The translations under genes and the position numbers were made by a program. Under the pieces are notes generated by a model. The model saw only the letters and a list, made by a program, of their open reading frames with translations. It was not told where the DNA came from and did no database searches. This document shows, piece after piece, positions 55,311-64,000 of a stretch of DNA of 64,000 nt (its first letter is position 1; every line of letters starts with the position of its first letter). Source of the stretch: Candidatus Pelagibacter communis (GTDB lineage Bacteria; Pseudomonadota; Alphaproteobacteria; Pelagibacterales; Pelagibacteraceae); contig NZ_CVSB01000049.1 in NCBI RefSeq assembly GCF_001179845.1, positions 1-64,000 on the forward strand, in the 5' to 3' direction.

Positions 55311-55893
55311 ATTTTTAATTTTTATCTTAATGAGTTTTATTTTGACTGGATGCATTGGTGTTAGTTCTAAAGGTCTTTTTGGAACTGGTGTTTCGGTTGC
55401 TTTAGATCCAAGAACAGTAGGAACTCAAATAGATGACTCAATAATGCAAAAAAGTTTAGCAGCGAAAATAATTGCTAGAGATAAAAAATATTTTTTATCA
55501 GTAAAATCTAAAGTAATAGATGGAAAAATTTTTCTTACAGGAAAAGTAGATGAGCCTGAAGAAAAATTATATTTAACAAAACTGGCTTGGGAAACAAAAG
55601 GTGCGCGTTCAGTTAGGAATGACATAAAAATTAAAGAACAATTTAAATTTAAACAATCAGCTAAGGATGTTTTAATTACATCTCAGCTTAGAACAGCTTT
55701 AATTTTAAATAAAAATATTAAATCTACCAATTATCAAATCGATACATATAAAAAAAAAATTTATGTTTATGGTATTGCACTTACAATTGAAGAAAAAGAT
55801 TTAGTAATAAGTGAAGCTAAGGAAATTCTTGATGTTGAGGATGTGATTGCAAGTATAATACTTGTTGAAGATTTAAGAATTCAAAGAGAGTAA
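55300..55893 (+). CDS. BON-domain lipoprotein, DolP/YraP-like
   Basis: 197 residues. The signal sequence ends in the lipobox ILTGC (Cys18). Two BON domains follow (about 45-115: KSLAAKIIARDKKY, KVIDGKIFLTGKVDEPEEKL, ARSVRNDIKI; and 120-195: ITSQLRTALILNK, KKKIYVYGIALTIEEKDLVI). This is the layout of DolP, an outer-membrane lipoprotein that supports membrane integrity and amidase activation. Position next to rsmI supports it. Convergent with maeB, stops adjacent. Confidence 0.85.
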   Translation: MKNKFLIFILMSFILTGCIGVSSKGLFGTGVSVALDPRTVGTQIDDSIMQKSLAAKIIARDKKYFLSVKSKVIDGKIFLTGKVDEPEEKLYLTKLAWETKGARSVRNDIKIKEQFKFKQSAKDVLITSQLRTALILNKNIKSTNYQIDTYKKKIYVYGIALTIEEKDLVISEAKEILDVEDVIASIILVEDLRIQRE

Positions 55894-58179
55894 TTATTTT
55901 TTATAGTCAATTACTTCTGAAGAATACGCTGCAATAGAGGCAAGGTTTAGTATTTCTGAGGTTGAAGATCTAAGTGGAGCAATCTCTATTGGTAAACCTA
56001 AACCAATTAAGAGGGGACCTATAACTTTTGTTTCTCCAATTGTTTTAATTAATTTGTATGAAATTGCAGCACTATGCTGGCCTGGCATTATCAGAATATT
56101 TGCTTTACCAACAATCTTTGCGAAAGGATAAAGTTCCTCGTATTCTGGATTTAAAGCAACGTCTGGCTGCATGTCTCCATCAAATTCAAAATCAACTTTT
56201 TTTTCTTTTAATATCTCAACTGCATTCCTGATATGTTTTGTTCTACTTGTAAGAGGTTGTCCAAAAGTTGAGTGTGAAACAAAAGCAACTTTAGGATCAA
56301 ATCCGAAAAGTCTAACTACTCTTGCAGTAGATATTGCTATTTCAGCCATTTGTTCAGATGTAGGATATTCATGAACACTTGTATCGCCAACAAAAATAGT
56401 TCTTCCCTTATGAACTATCATGTTTAATCCAAACATTATTTCTCCTTTTCTTACATCCACAACTTGCTTAATCTTTTCAAATGAAGCCCCAAAACGCCTT
56501 GTATTGCCTGTAACAGCACCATCAGCATCACCACATGCAACCATACTTGTGGCCCAAACTACCCTATCATTTCTAATCATTCTGTCACAATCTCGTTCTA
56601 ATAATCCTTGCTCTCTTTGCAATTTTTTAAATAAATGTTTAACGTATCTTTTTCTTTTTTCTTCATCTTTTGAATTAACAATTTCAATGTCAAAATTTTC
56701 ACTGTAGCCAATATTTTTGATCTGTTCTTTAATTTTACTTTCTTTACCGACCAAGATTGGAATACCTAATTTAGAATTTTTAAATGCTATAGCGGCTTTT
56801 AAAGTATTTTCATCTTCACCATCTGCAAAAACAATTTTTTTCTGATTTTTCTTAATAAATGAATTTATACCTTGCATGATAGTTACTGTTGGGTCTAATC
56901 TTTGTTTTAGTTGATCTTTATAAATATCAAAATCATCTATATTTTTTCTAGCTACACCGCTATCCATAGCTGCTTTTGCTACAGCTGCTGGTATTACACT
57001 AATTAATCTTGGATCAAATGTAGATGGAATAATATAATCTTTTCCATAATGAGGTCTTTCTCCACCCATAGCAGCAACCACTTCATCAGGAACATCTTCT
57101 CTTGCAAGCTTAGCTATTGCGTTAGCTGCAGCAACTTTCATTTCTTCATTTATTGTTTTGGATCTAACATCTAAAGCTCCTCTAAAGATATAAGGAAATC
57201 CAATTAAATTATTTACTTGATTGGGGTAATCTGATCTTCCTGTTGCAACAATTGCATCATTTCTAACCTCATTAATTTCCTCAGGGGTAATTTCTGGATC
57301 AGGATTAGCACAGGCAAATATAATTGGATTTTTTGCCATAGATTTAACCATCTCTTTTTTTAGAACACCTTTTGTAGACAATCCTAAAAAAACATCTGCA
57401 CCTTTAACAGCATCCTCTAAAGTTCTATGTTTAGTTTTAACTGTATATCTGGATTTCCATTGATCAATTCCTTCAGTTCTTCCTTCATATATAACACCTT
57501 TTCTGTCTAGCATTATTATATTTTCAGATTTTACTCCTGAGTTTTTAAATAATTCAGTACAAGCTTGTGCTGAGGCCCCAGCACCATTAACTACAACTTT
57601 AATTTTTTTTATTGATTTACCAGAAATATCTAAAGCATTAATTAATGCTGCGGTTGTTATAATTGCTGTTCCATGTTGATCATCATGAAAAACTGGAATA
57701 TCCAAAATTTCTTTTAATTTCTGCTCTATTACAAAACAATCTGGGGCCGCTATGTCTTCTAAATTTATTCCACCAAAACTAGGTGCAAAATTTTTAATTG
57801 AATTTATAATTTCGTCTGAATCTTTACAATCAATCTCTAAATCAATCGAATCTATATCTGCAAATCTTTTAAATAATACGGCCTTCCCTTCCATCACAGG
57901 CTTTGAGGCAAGAGCACCTAAATTTCCCATACCTAATATTGCTGAACCATTACTTATCACGGCAACAAGGTTTCCTTTACTTGTGTAATCATAAGCTGCT
58001 TCTGGGTTTTCACTTATTTTTTTTACAGGAGCAGCAACTCCTGGAGAATATGCTAAAGCTAGATCACGCTTAGTTATCATATTTTTTGAGGAAATAATCT
58101 CAATCTTGCCTGGTTTTTTGTCTTTATGAAAATCTAAAGCTTCTTTATCTGTGTAATGGTCGATTTTTGTTTTTTTCAT
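55894..58179 (-). CDS. maeB: NADP-dependent malic enzyme with phosphotransacetylase-like domain
   Basis: Decarboxylates malate to pyruvate with NADP+ reduction. About 761 residues from the ATG at 58179 (MKKTKIDHYTD). The malic enzyme half (to about 430) has DLALAYSPGVAAPVKKI, MEGKAVLFKRFADID and VFHDDQHGTAIITTAA. The second half (about 440-760) is a phosphate-acetyltransferase-like domain (VFADGEDENTLKAAI, MIRNDRVVWATSM, VGDTSVHEYPTSEQMAE) that is regulatory in MaeB enzymes. The frame extends 26 codons upstream to 58257, but that would overlap the murJ start region and adds nothing conserved. Confidence 0.95.
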   Translation of the reverse strand: MKKTKIDHYTDKEALDFHKDKKPGKIEIISSKNMITKRDLALAYSPGVAAPVKKISENPEAAYDYTSKGNLVAVISNGSAILGMGNLGALASKPVMEGKAVLFKRFADIDSIDLEIDCKDSDEIINSIKNFAPSFGGINLEDIAAPDCFVIEQKLKEILDIPVFHDDQHGTAIITTAALINALDISGKSIKKIKVVVNGAGASAQACTELFKNSGVKSENIIMLDRKGVIYEGRTEGIDQWKSRYTVKTKHRTLEDAVKGADVFLGLSTKGVLKKEMVKSMAKNPIIFACANPDPEITPEEINEVRNDAIVATGRSDYPNQVNNLIGFPYIFRGALDVRSKTINEEMKVAAANAIAKLAREDVPDEVVAAMGGERPHYGKDYIIPSTFDPRLISVIPAAVAKAAMDSGVARKNIDDFDIYKDQLKQRLDPTVTIMQGINSFIKKNQKKIVFADGEDENTLKAAIAFKNSKLGIPILVGKESKIKEQIKNIGYSENFDIEIVNSKDEEKRKRYVKHLFKKLQREQGLLERDCDRMIRNDRVVWATSMVACGDADGAVTGNTRRFGASFEKIKQVVDVRKGEIMFGLNMIVHKGRTIFVGDTSVHEYPTSEQMAEIAISTARVVRLFGFDPKVAFVSHSTFGQPLTSRTKHIRNAVEILKEKKVDFEFDGDMQPDVALNPEYEELYPFAKIVGKANILIMPGQHSAAISYKLIKTIGETKVIGPLLIGLGLPIEIAPLRSSTSEILNLASIAAYSSEVIDYKK

Positions 58180-58231
58180 TTCTGATAACAATAAGTGTAC
58201 AATTGGGGTAAAATTAAGACTAATATGATTT

Positions 58232-59761
58232 ATGAACTTACTTAAGTCAACAGGCACATTTAGTTTCTATACTATCATTAGTAGATTGCTTGGTTATTTA
58301 AGAGATATTTTAATAGCAATTTTCCTAGGAACAGGGATGTTGGCGGATGCCTTTTTTGTAGCATTTAGAATTCCAAATACTTTTAGAAGATTGTTTGCAG
58401 AAGGCACCTTTAATGCAGCATTAGTTCCAAGTTATTCATCAGAAATTATTAAGGGAAAAAAACAATCAAACAAATTCGCTAACGATATTTTCAATCTACT
58501 TTTTTTAGGGTTGCTATTCTTAACAATAATAATTGAAATTTTCATGCCTGCATTTGTTTCAATTATTGCACCAGGCTTTATTGGTGACTTAGAAAAAATG
58601 GAGATAGCAATTAATTTAACAAGAATTACTTTTCCTTTTTTATTTTTTATTTGTTTGGCCTCATTTTTTTCTGCAATCCTAAATTCACATAATAAATTTG
58701 CAGCTGCTGCTGCAGCTCCAATAATTTTGAATATTGTTCTAATTTCGGTATTAATTTTTTCTAGCTCTTTAGGTGACCAGTTAGTTTATTACTTATCTTA
58801 TGGTGTTTCTTTAGCTGGTTTCTTACAGTTAATATTTTTATACAAATACGTTTCAAAATATTACTCACTTAAATTTAGTTTTGAATTAAAAGTAAATAAC
58901 AAAGTTAAATTTTTTTTTAAAAAACTTTTACCAAGTATTTTTTCATCAGGTGTTACTCAAATTAATATTTTAATTGGTACAATAATTGCATCATTTCAAG
59001 CAAGTGCAGTTTCTTATCTATATTATGCAGATAGAATTTATCAAATTAACCTAGCTATAGCTGGTATTGCAATTGGTGTTGTTATACTTCCACAGCTTTC
59101 AAAACATATTCAATCTAGAAAAAAAAATAAGATTTTGCTTATACAAAACAAAGCTCTTGAATTAAGCTTATTTTTAAGTCTCCCAGCAACTATCGCTTTA
59201 ATAATTGGATCAGAACAAATTATTTCAGCCTTGTTTGGCTATGGTTCTTTTAATGAAAATTCAGTCAATAACTCAAGTTTAGCTTTATATTATTTTGCAT
59301 TAGGCCTACCGGCTTTTGCTATGATAAAAGTTTTTTCAAGTTTTTTCTTTGCAAATCACGATACTAAAACTCCATTTTACATTTCTTTAATTTCAGTATT
59401 GGTTAATATTTTTATCAGTTTGTATTATTTTAGAGAAATTGGCTTTATAATAATTCCAATAGCCACATCCATTTCATCTTGGTTTAATTCAATTTTGTTA
59501 TTTTTATTTTTAAAAAATCGACAATTATTTTATTTTAATCAAATATTTTTTATCAAACTTATTAAAATAATTTTTTCATCAATTCTGATGGGTTTATTTT
59601 TTAAATTCTTATTAAACTTTTTTCAAAACGAGTTAGGATTTGATCAATCAAATAAATCTTTATATTTAGTTTTATCTGTTATATTGGGATTATTGTTTTA
59701 TTTAATTGTTTGTTATTTCATCAAAGCTTTCCAAATGAGTGATATTAAATTAGAGTATTAA
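58232..59761 (+). CDS. murJ: lipid II flippase MurJ
   Basis: Moves lipid-linked peptidoglycan precursor across the inner membrane. 509 residues with about 14 hydrophobic helices. N-terminal [20 protein letters not shown] and [20 protein letters not shown] are the MurJ/MviN signature, and [20 protein letters not shown]-type sequence follows. Diverges from maeB with 52 bp between starts. Ends 4 bp before trpS. Confidence 0.96.
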   Translation: MNLLKSTGTFSFYTIISRLLGYLRDILIAIFLGTGMLADAFFVAFRIPNTFRRLFAEGTFNAALVPSYSSEIIKGKKQSNKFANDIFNLLFLGLLFLTIIIEIFMPAFVSIIAPGFIGDLEKMEIAINLTRITFPFLFFICLASFFSAILNSHNKFAAAAAAPIILNIVLISVLIFSSSLGDQLVYYLSYGVSLAGFLQLIFLYKYVSKYYSLKFSFELKVNNKVKFFFKKLLPSIFSSGVTQINILIGTIIASFQASAVSYLYYADRIYQINLAIAGIAIGVVILPQLSKHIQSRKKNKILLIQNKALELSLFLSLPATIALIIGSEQIISALFGYGSFNENSVNNSSLALYYFALGLPAFAMIKVFSSFFFANHDTKTPFYISLISVLVNIFISLYYFREIGFIIIPIATSISSWFNSILLFLFLKNRQLFYFNQIFFIKLIKIIFSSILMGLFFKFLLNFFQNELGFDQSNKSLYLVLSVILGLLFYLIVCYFIKAFQMSDIKLEY

Positions 59762-59765
59762 TTTT

Positions 59766-60767
59766 ATGGGTAAAAAAATTTTCTCTGGTGTACAGCCAAC
59801 TGGCAATCTTCATTTAGGAAATTATTTGGGAGCTATAAAAAACTTTGTAGATTTAAATAATGATAATGACAACAAATGCATTTTTTGTGTAGTCGATCTA
59901 CACGCTATTACAGTAAAGCAAGACCCTAAAGAGTTAAAAAACAATATTAGAGAAACTGTTGCTACTTTTATAGCAAGCGGAATAGATCCTAAAAAAAGTA
60001 TAATATTTAATCAATCCAGAGTAGCAGCTCATGCTGAGGGAGCATGGATATTAAGTTGTGTTGCAAGAATGGGTTGGTTAAATAGAATGACACAATTTAA
60101 GGAGAAAGCTGGTAAAGATAAAGAGAAAGCTAGTATTGGATTGTACTCCTACCCAGTTTTAATGGCAGCTGATATTCTTCTATATGATGCTACTCATGTT
60201 CCTGTGGGTGACGATCAAAAGCAACATTTGGAGTTATGTAGAGATATAGCTCAAAAATTTAATAACGATTTTGAAGTAGAAAATTTTCTTCAAGTTCCTG
60301 AACCCTTAATTCAAAAAGAATTTTCAAGAATAATGAGTTTAAAAGATGGTTCAAAAAAAATGAGTAAATCAGAGTTATCAGATTTAAGTAGAATAAATTT
60401 AACAGATGAAAAAGACCAAATAATAAACAAAATTAAAAAAGCGAAGACCGATCCTTTGCCTATGCCACAAGACATAAAGGAACTTGAGGAAAGATTAGAG
60501 GCGAAAAATCTTTTAGGAATTTATTCAAGTTTAACTAATTCTACATTAGAAAATTCAGTAAAAAATTTTGCTGGTAAAAACTTTTCAGAATTTAAAGACG
60601 AATTAGCAGAAAATCTTGTGAATAAAATTGAACCTATTTCTAATGAGATAAAAAAACTTTTAGGAGATAAAAATTATTTAGATGAAATTCTTCTAGATGG
60701 AGTTGAAAAAGCTAATTTAATTGCATCCAAAAAGATTGAAAGAATTAAAGAAATAGTAGGTTTTTAA
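59766..60767 (+). CDS. trpS: tryptophanyl-tRNA synthetase
   Basis: Class I synthetase, 333 residues. [20 protein letters not shown] carries the HIGH-type motif (HLGN 16-19), [13 protein letters not shown] and [20 protein letters not shown] form the Trp/ATP site, and GSKKMSKSE the KMSKS loop. Usual length. Follows murJ by 4 bp; a 52-bp gap then precedes nfu. Confidence 0.98.
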   Translation: MGKKIFSGVQPTGNLHLGNYLGAIKNFVDLNNDNDNKCIFCVVDLHAITVKQDPKELKNNIRETVATFIASGIDPKKSIIFNQSRVAAHAEGAWILSCVARMGWLNRMTQFKEKAGKDKEKASIGLYSYPVLMAADILLYDATHVPVGDDQKQHLELCRDIAQKFNNDFEVENFLQVPEPLIQKEFSRIMSLKDGSKKMSKSELSDLSRINLTDEKDQIINKIKKAKTDPLPMPQDIKELEERLEAKNLLGIYSSLTNSTLENSVKNFAGKNFSEFKDELAENLVNKIEPISNEIKKLLGDKNYLDEILLDGVEKANLIASKKIERIKEIVGF

Positions 60768-60819
60768 TAAAAATTTATTATCAAGTTTTAATTTTTAAAA
60801 TATTCACTATATATAAAAT

Positions 60820-61362
60820 ATGTTCATTCAAACAGAAGTAACACCAAATCCAAATTCTTTAAAATTTCTTCCTGGGAAGAAAGTTTCAAACAGTGGTCCT
60901 TATGAAATTACAAATAAAGAAGATATGCAAAATGAATTGGTGAGAAATATTTTGTCAATTAATGGTGTTGAGGGTATTTTTTTAGGGCAAGATTTTATTT
61001 CAGTAAATAAAAACGAAAACATTAAGTGGGACGAAATAAAACACATCGTAATTTCTCTAATAAATGATTTTTACGCAGATGGTAAAGAATTTGTAATTGA
61101 TGAAAATATAAAAGAGGAAGTTTTAGATTTAAGTGAAATTGAGGAAAAAATTGTAAAGATTTTAGAGCAAAAAATAAGACCTGCTGTTGCAAGAGATGGT
61201 GGAGATATAAAATTTAAAGAGTTTAAAGATGGAGTTGTAAAGGTACAATTACAAGGGAGTTGTTCTGGTTGTCCTAGTTCAACAATGACTTTAAAACAAG
61301 GTGTTCAAAATCTTTTATGTCATTACCTACCAGAGGTAAAAGAGGTTGTTGCAATACAATAA
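60820..61362 (+). CDS. NifU-family Fe-S scaffold (Nfu)
   Basis: Iron-sulfur carrier, 180 residues: an Nfu N-terminal domain (VTPNPNSLKFLPGKKV, NILSINGVEGIFLGQDF) and a NifU-like C-terminal domain with IRPAVARDGGDIKF and the cluster-binding CSGCPSS, Cys148 and Cys151. This is the mitochondrial NFU1/alphaproteobacterial type, which delivers 4Fe-4S clusters to target enzymes. Followed after 6 bp by the Bax-like gene. Confidence 0.95.
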   Translation: MFIQTEVTPNPNSLKFLPGKKVSNSGPYEITNKEDMQNELVRNILSINGVEGIFLGQDFISVNKNENIKWDEIKHIVISLINDFYADGKEFVIDENIKEEVLDLSEIEEKIVKILEQKIRPAVARDGGDIKFKEFKDGVVKVQLQGSCSGCPSSTMTLKQGVQNLLCHYLPEVKEVVAIQ

Positions 61363-61368
61363 TTTACT

Positions 61369-62433
61369 ATGAGAAAATTTAAAAAACCAAATTTTATGAA
61401 AAATAAAAGTTTTGACATAATTTCAAGATTTTTTTTAAGTTCTTTTATTTTGATTTCATTCTTTTATGTGGCACCCATAGTTATTAATTTTAATGATAAA
61501 AATTTTATTAATAAAGAATTCACAAACAATTCAAAAAATATTTTAAATAGAGCTTTAAACAAAGATGAACTAATAGAAGAAGACTCAAAAGCAAATGCTG
61601 ATGAAAGAGATTTATTATATGATATTTTAGAAGAGAATAATTCTGAAATTAATCTAGTCAGATACACAACATCCGAGATAGACTCACTATTTAAAGAGGT
61701 AAATTATAATTTAAAAGATGTCAGAGATAAAAAATTAGTAAAACCAATAGATATTGGTCTTTTACCGAATGAAATTAAAAATATCGGAAACACTAAAAAA
61801 AGAAAAGATATGTTTATAAAAATTGTTCTCCCTTTAATAGTTAAGGAAAATAATAAAATTAGAGTTGATAGAAAAAGATTATTCACAATTTTAAATAAAA
61901 ATAGCAACACTGATATTGAAAAAAAATGGTTAGAAAAAAAATATAAACAATATGGTGTTAAACAGAATGATTTATCTACTTTAAAAATAAGGATGGATGA
62001 AATACCAGTTTCGCTTGCTATAGCTCAAGCTGCTAAAGAAACTGGCTGGGGTACTTCAAGATTTGCTTTAAAGGGAAATGCTTTATTTGGACAATGGACT
62101 TGGTCTGGTGAGGGCTTGAAACCTAAAAATGCAGATGAGGGCAAAGATCATAAGGTTATGAAATTTCATAGTTTGCAGTTGTCAGTAAGAGCTTACTTAA
62201 GAAATTTAAATACCCATTCAACATACAGAGATTTAAGAAAAGCTAGAACAGAACTTAGAAATCAAAATAAACCTTTAGACAGTTTAATTTTGTCTAAATA
62301 TTTAGATAAATATGCTGAAACTGGTAGTCAATATATTGAAGTTTTGCAGAAAATTATTGAACAGAATAACTTAAAAGATTTTGATGAGGCGAGATTGTTG
62401 CCTTCAAGTAAAGATCTAGAAAGTTTGATTTAA
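61369..62433 (+). CDS. Bax-like glucosaminidase-domain protein
   Basis: 354 residues. One hydrophobic N-terminal helix (about 18-36) as membrane anchor or uncleaved signal, a charged middle part, and a C-terminal Bax/FlgJ-type glucosaminidase domain: VSLAIAQAAKETGWGTSRFA, with Glu224 as the predicted catalytic acid, then GNALFGQWTWSGEG, LQLSVRAYLRNLNTHSTY and YAETGSQYIEVLQKII. It would cut peptidoglycan glycan strands in the periplasm. Either Met1 or Met10 may start it. Convergent with the deacetylase gene, 3 bp between stops. Confidence 0.88.
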   Translation: MRKFKKPNFMKNKSFDIISRFFLSSFILISFFYVAPIVINFNDKNFINKEFTNNSKNILNRALNKDELIEEDSKANADERDLLYDILEENNSEINLVRYTTSEIDSLFKEVNYNLKDVRDKKLVKPIDIGLLPNEIKNIGNTKKRKDMFIKIVLPLIVKENNKIRVDRKRLFTILNKNSNTDIEKKWLEKKYKQYGVKQNDLSTLKIRMDEIPVSLAIAQAAKETGWGTSRFALKGNALFGQWTWSGEGLKPKNADEGKDHKVMKFHSLQLSVRAYLRNLNTHSTYRDLRKARTELRNQNKPLDSLILSKYLDKYAETGSQYIEVLQKIIEQNNLKDFDEARLLPSSKDLESLI

Positions 62434-62436
62434 TAT

Positions 62437-63498
62437 TCATTTATTTTTTATAGGGAATTGAACACCAAACCATCTCCATTTTCCATTTTCATTCAGAGAA
62501 CAATTAATTCTACCTCTTCTTGGTTTGAATGGCTCTCTAAATTCAATTGTTAAAGAATTATTAGCAAAACTTGTTTTTGATTTTTTCCAAACATCACCCT
62601 CATTAGAATAACAATTAATATTAGATAAATTTTTTTGTTGCTTGAAAAATTCAACTTTAAAATTTGGAGGGTTTGTATTTTCGAATAATTGTTTTTCCTC
62701 CGGAAGTATTCTTTTATATTCAAGTGGAAAATAATTTATTATTGATCTAAATCTTTTTAACTCTCCATATTTTTCATTAATTGGAAATCTAGGTAATTCA
62801 AATTTATCTTTATTTAAATCAATTACACCAGAATGCTGACCAAAAGCATATTTAAAATTTTTAGATATATAATCTTTCATAAACTTAGAGTATTCACCAA
62901 ATGGATATGAAAATAGATTAGGGACATAACCAAGTTCTCTTAAAAAAATTGTATTGGCTGTTTCAATATCTAAAATAAATTCGTCATTGCTTACATCGAT
63001 AAGATATTCATGAGTATGAGAATGATGACCTATATATGTAAAATCATTAGCTTCAATTTCTTTAATTTGTTCCCAAGTCATATAACCTTTATTTCCCACT
63101 GGCTCAGTTGAAACAAATAAAATAAATGGAATTTTATTTTCTTTTAGATAAGGCCATGCTTCAGTATAAAAAGATTCAAAAGCATCATCGATAGTTATAA
63201 GAATTTCTTTTTTTTGTTTTGGTTTATTAAACTGTTCATCAAAATTATTTGGATTATGAAAATTAAAATCTGAGTTCTTAATAATATTTATATGTTCCTC
63301 AAATATATCCATTTTAATATTGGTTGAGGGGTACTTATTCTCATTAAAACGATGATACATAATTGATAGAATTCCTTCATCATTGGAATAGTATTTGATA
63401 TTATTTTCATCTGATTTAGAACTGATATTAGAAAATAAAAGAATTATGAATAAACTGATAATTGATGTAGCCAGTGAAAAAATTTTTTTAATGATCAT
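62437..63498 (-). CDS. polysaccharide deacetylase family protein
   Basis: 353 residues with an N-terminal signal or anchor (about 4-26) and a NodB-type deacetylase domain. Metal-binding residues are Asp104/Asp105 in ITIDDAFESF and His159/His163 in HSHTH; SYPFGEYSKFMKDYI is motif 3. The family motif TFDDG here has Ala in place of Gly. It probably removes N-acetyl groups from peptidoglycan or another periplasmic glycan, near the Bax-like hydrolase. The last 90 residues form a separate region (RRGRINCSLNENGKWRWFGV). Its first 53 bp overlap tsaB on the other strand. Confidence 0.88.
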   Translation of the reverse strand: MIIKKIFSLATSIISLFIILLFSNISSKSDENNIKYYSNDEGILSIMYHRFNENKYPSTNIKMDIFEEHINIIKNSDFNFHNPNNFDEQFNKPKQKKEILITIDDAFESFYTEAWPYLKENKIPFILFVSTEPVGNKGYMTWEQIKEIEANDFTYIGHHSHTHEYLIDVSNDEFILDIETANTIFLRELGYVPNLFSYPFGEYSKFMKDYISKNFKYAFGQHSGVIDLNKDKFELPRFPINEKYGELKRFRSIINYFPLEYKRILPEEKQLFENTNPPNFKVEFFKQQKNLSNINCYSNEGDVWKKSKTSFANNSLTIEFREPFKPRRGRINCSLNENGKWRWFGVQFPIKNK

Positions 63499-63832
63499 AA
63501 CTAGTAATGATATTTATAATATTACTAAAGAGAATACTAAAATTAATTATGAAAAATTAACTTTAATTATTAATGATTTTTTAAATTCTCATCAATTAAA
63601 CTTGAAAGATATTAATACAATTTATTTAAATAGAGGGCCTGGAAGTTTTGCAGGAATACGAAATTCGCTTTCTATAGTTAAAGCATTTAATTTAACTAAT
63701 AATATTGATTATTATTGTTACAGTATTCAAGATTTTAAAGGTGAAAAAAACATAAAACACGAAAATATCCCTGATTTGTGCGATAAATTTAATATTAAAA
63801 AAAATTTGATTAACCCTATTTATTTAAGTTAA
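63446..63832 (+). CDS. tsaB: tRNA threonylcarbamoyladenosine synthesis protein TsaB, short form
   Basis: 128 residues from the ATG at 63446 (MNKLIIDVASEKIFLMIITS). The signature block YLNRGPGSFAGIRNSLSIVK matches TsaB (xGPGSFTGxR). Usual TsaB proteins have about 220 residues; this one stops after the first ASKHA half, so it keeps the dimer interface part but lacks the second lobe. It partners TsaD, TsaE and TsaC in t6A synthesis. The frame extends upstream to 63395, but that runs further inside the deacetylase gene. A fur gene follows after 9 bp; the rimI gene common between them in related bacteria is absent. Confidence 0.85.
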   Translation: MNKLIIDVASEKIFLMIITSNDIYNITKENTKINYEKLTLIINDFLNSHQLNLKDINTIYLNRGPGSFAGIRNSLSIVKAFNLTNNIDYYCYSIQDFKGEKNIKHENIPDLCDKFNIKKNLINPIYLS

Positions 63833-63841
63833 AATTATTTT

Positions 63842-64000
63842 ATGTCAGAAACAATAGAGCAAAAATGTATAGCAAAAGGAGTTAAATTAACTGATCAAAG
63901 AAGAGTAATTGCACAAGTAATGTCCGACTCTTCTGACCATCCGGATGTAGATGAGCTTTACAATAGAGTATCTAAAATTGATCCAAAAATAAGTATTGCA
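63842..64000 (+). CDS. fur: Fur-family transcriptional regulator (partial)
   Basis: Begins with ATG at 63842 and runs off the right edge after 53 residues. KGVKLTDQRRVIAQVMSDSS and HPDVDELYNRVSKIDPKISI are the winged-helix start of the Fur superfamily. Whether it is Fur, Irr or Zur cannot be told without the metal-binding C-terminus, although the tsaB neighbour is typical of the alphaproteobacterial fur/mur branch. Confidence 0.9.
   Translation, partial: MSETIEQKCIAKGVKLTDQRRVIAQVMSDSSDHPDVDELYNRVSKIDPKISIA

Noticed and set aside
58180-58257. N-terminal extension of maeB
   Set aside because: It overlaps the murJ start and precedes the normal family N-terminus.
60764-60780. Terminator after trpS (TAATAAA/TTTATTA)
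   Set aside because: The loop would be only about 2 nt and the stem is all A/T, so a stable hairpin is unlikely.
1-64000. Insertion sequences, prophage, CRISPR arrays, toxin-antitoxin pairs, rRNA or known riboswitches
   Set aside because: No transposase, integrase, regular repeat array, rRNA sequence or recognisable riboswitch core was seen in reading both strands.

Overview
The window looks like chromosome from a streamlined, very AT-rich marine alphaproteobacterium, most likely of the SAR11 / Pelagibacter type. The reasons are the low GC, AAA/TTA-rich codon use, intergenic gaps of mostly 0-60 bp, many 1-23 bp gene overlaps, a classic alphaproteobacterial gene order, and no visible mobile element, phage or CRISPR array. 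I see one tRNA gene and no rRNA. No stretch over 300 bp lacks a gene.

Layout. 1-5.1 kb: an EVE-domain gene end, acetyl-CoA synthetase, an unnamed protein and a two-part sodium/solute symporter, probably acetate uptake and activation. 5.1-15.2 kb: YggT-like protein, rpe, heparinase-like lyase, purH, pterin dehydratase joined to tRNA-Gly, a sulfotransferase, a Lon-N-domain protein, a UbiH-type monooxygenase, ftsK and lolA. 15.1-19 kb: minus-strand histidine operon (hisB-H-A-F-E) ending in a HIT protein and a GNAT gene that appears frameshifted. 19-22.8 kb: hslV-hslU, Smr, Tim44-like, FxsA, secB. 22.8-26.3 kb: minus-strand dnaQ-coaE-aroE-maf-ppsR.

The 267-bp gap at 26267-26533, between ppsR and hemE, is the likely chromosomal replication origin. 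It is AT-rich, carries a perfect DnaA box, has genes diverging from both sides, and sits in the same gene context as the Caulobacter and Rickettsia origins. To its right run hemE-hemH-hemJ-rho, a TPR-sulfotransferase, mnmE-mnmG-rsmG-parA-parB, then holA-lptE-leuS-DUF3576 on the other strand. A perfect 16-bp parS site lies inside rsmG.

42-49 kb: a porin with symmetric elements in its promoter region, a ThiE-like protein, a YggS-type PLP protein, an L,D-transpeptidase, an orphan winged-helix regulator, a very small ArfA-like ribosome-rescue gene (45556-45651), a PfkB kinase, nth, dapB and a methyltransferase-like gene. 48.8-52.6 kb: dnaJ, dnaK and grpE. 52.7-64 kb: rdgB, LpoA-like, rsmI, BON lipoprotein, maeB, murJ, trpS, nfu, a Bax-like hydrolase, a polysaccharide deacetylase, a short tsaB and the start of a Fur-family gene.

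No clear undescribed multi-gene system was found. The best leads are small: the ArfA-like gene, three matching RpoH-type promoters (hslV, dnaK, grpE), the origin and parS pair, the porin palindrome, the GNAT frameshift, the lysine-rich tail on acetyl-CoA synthetase, an EF-hand-like loop in the symporter, and two sulfotransferases in a lineage thought to lack sulfate assimilation.
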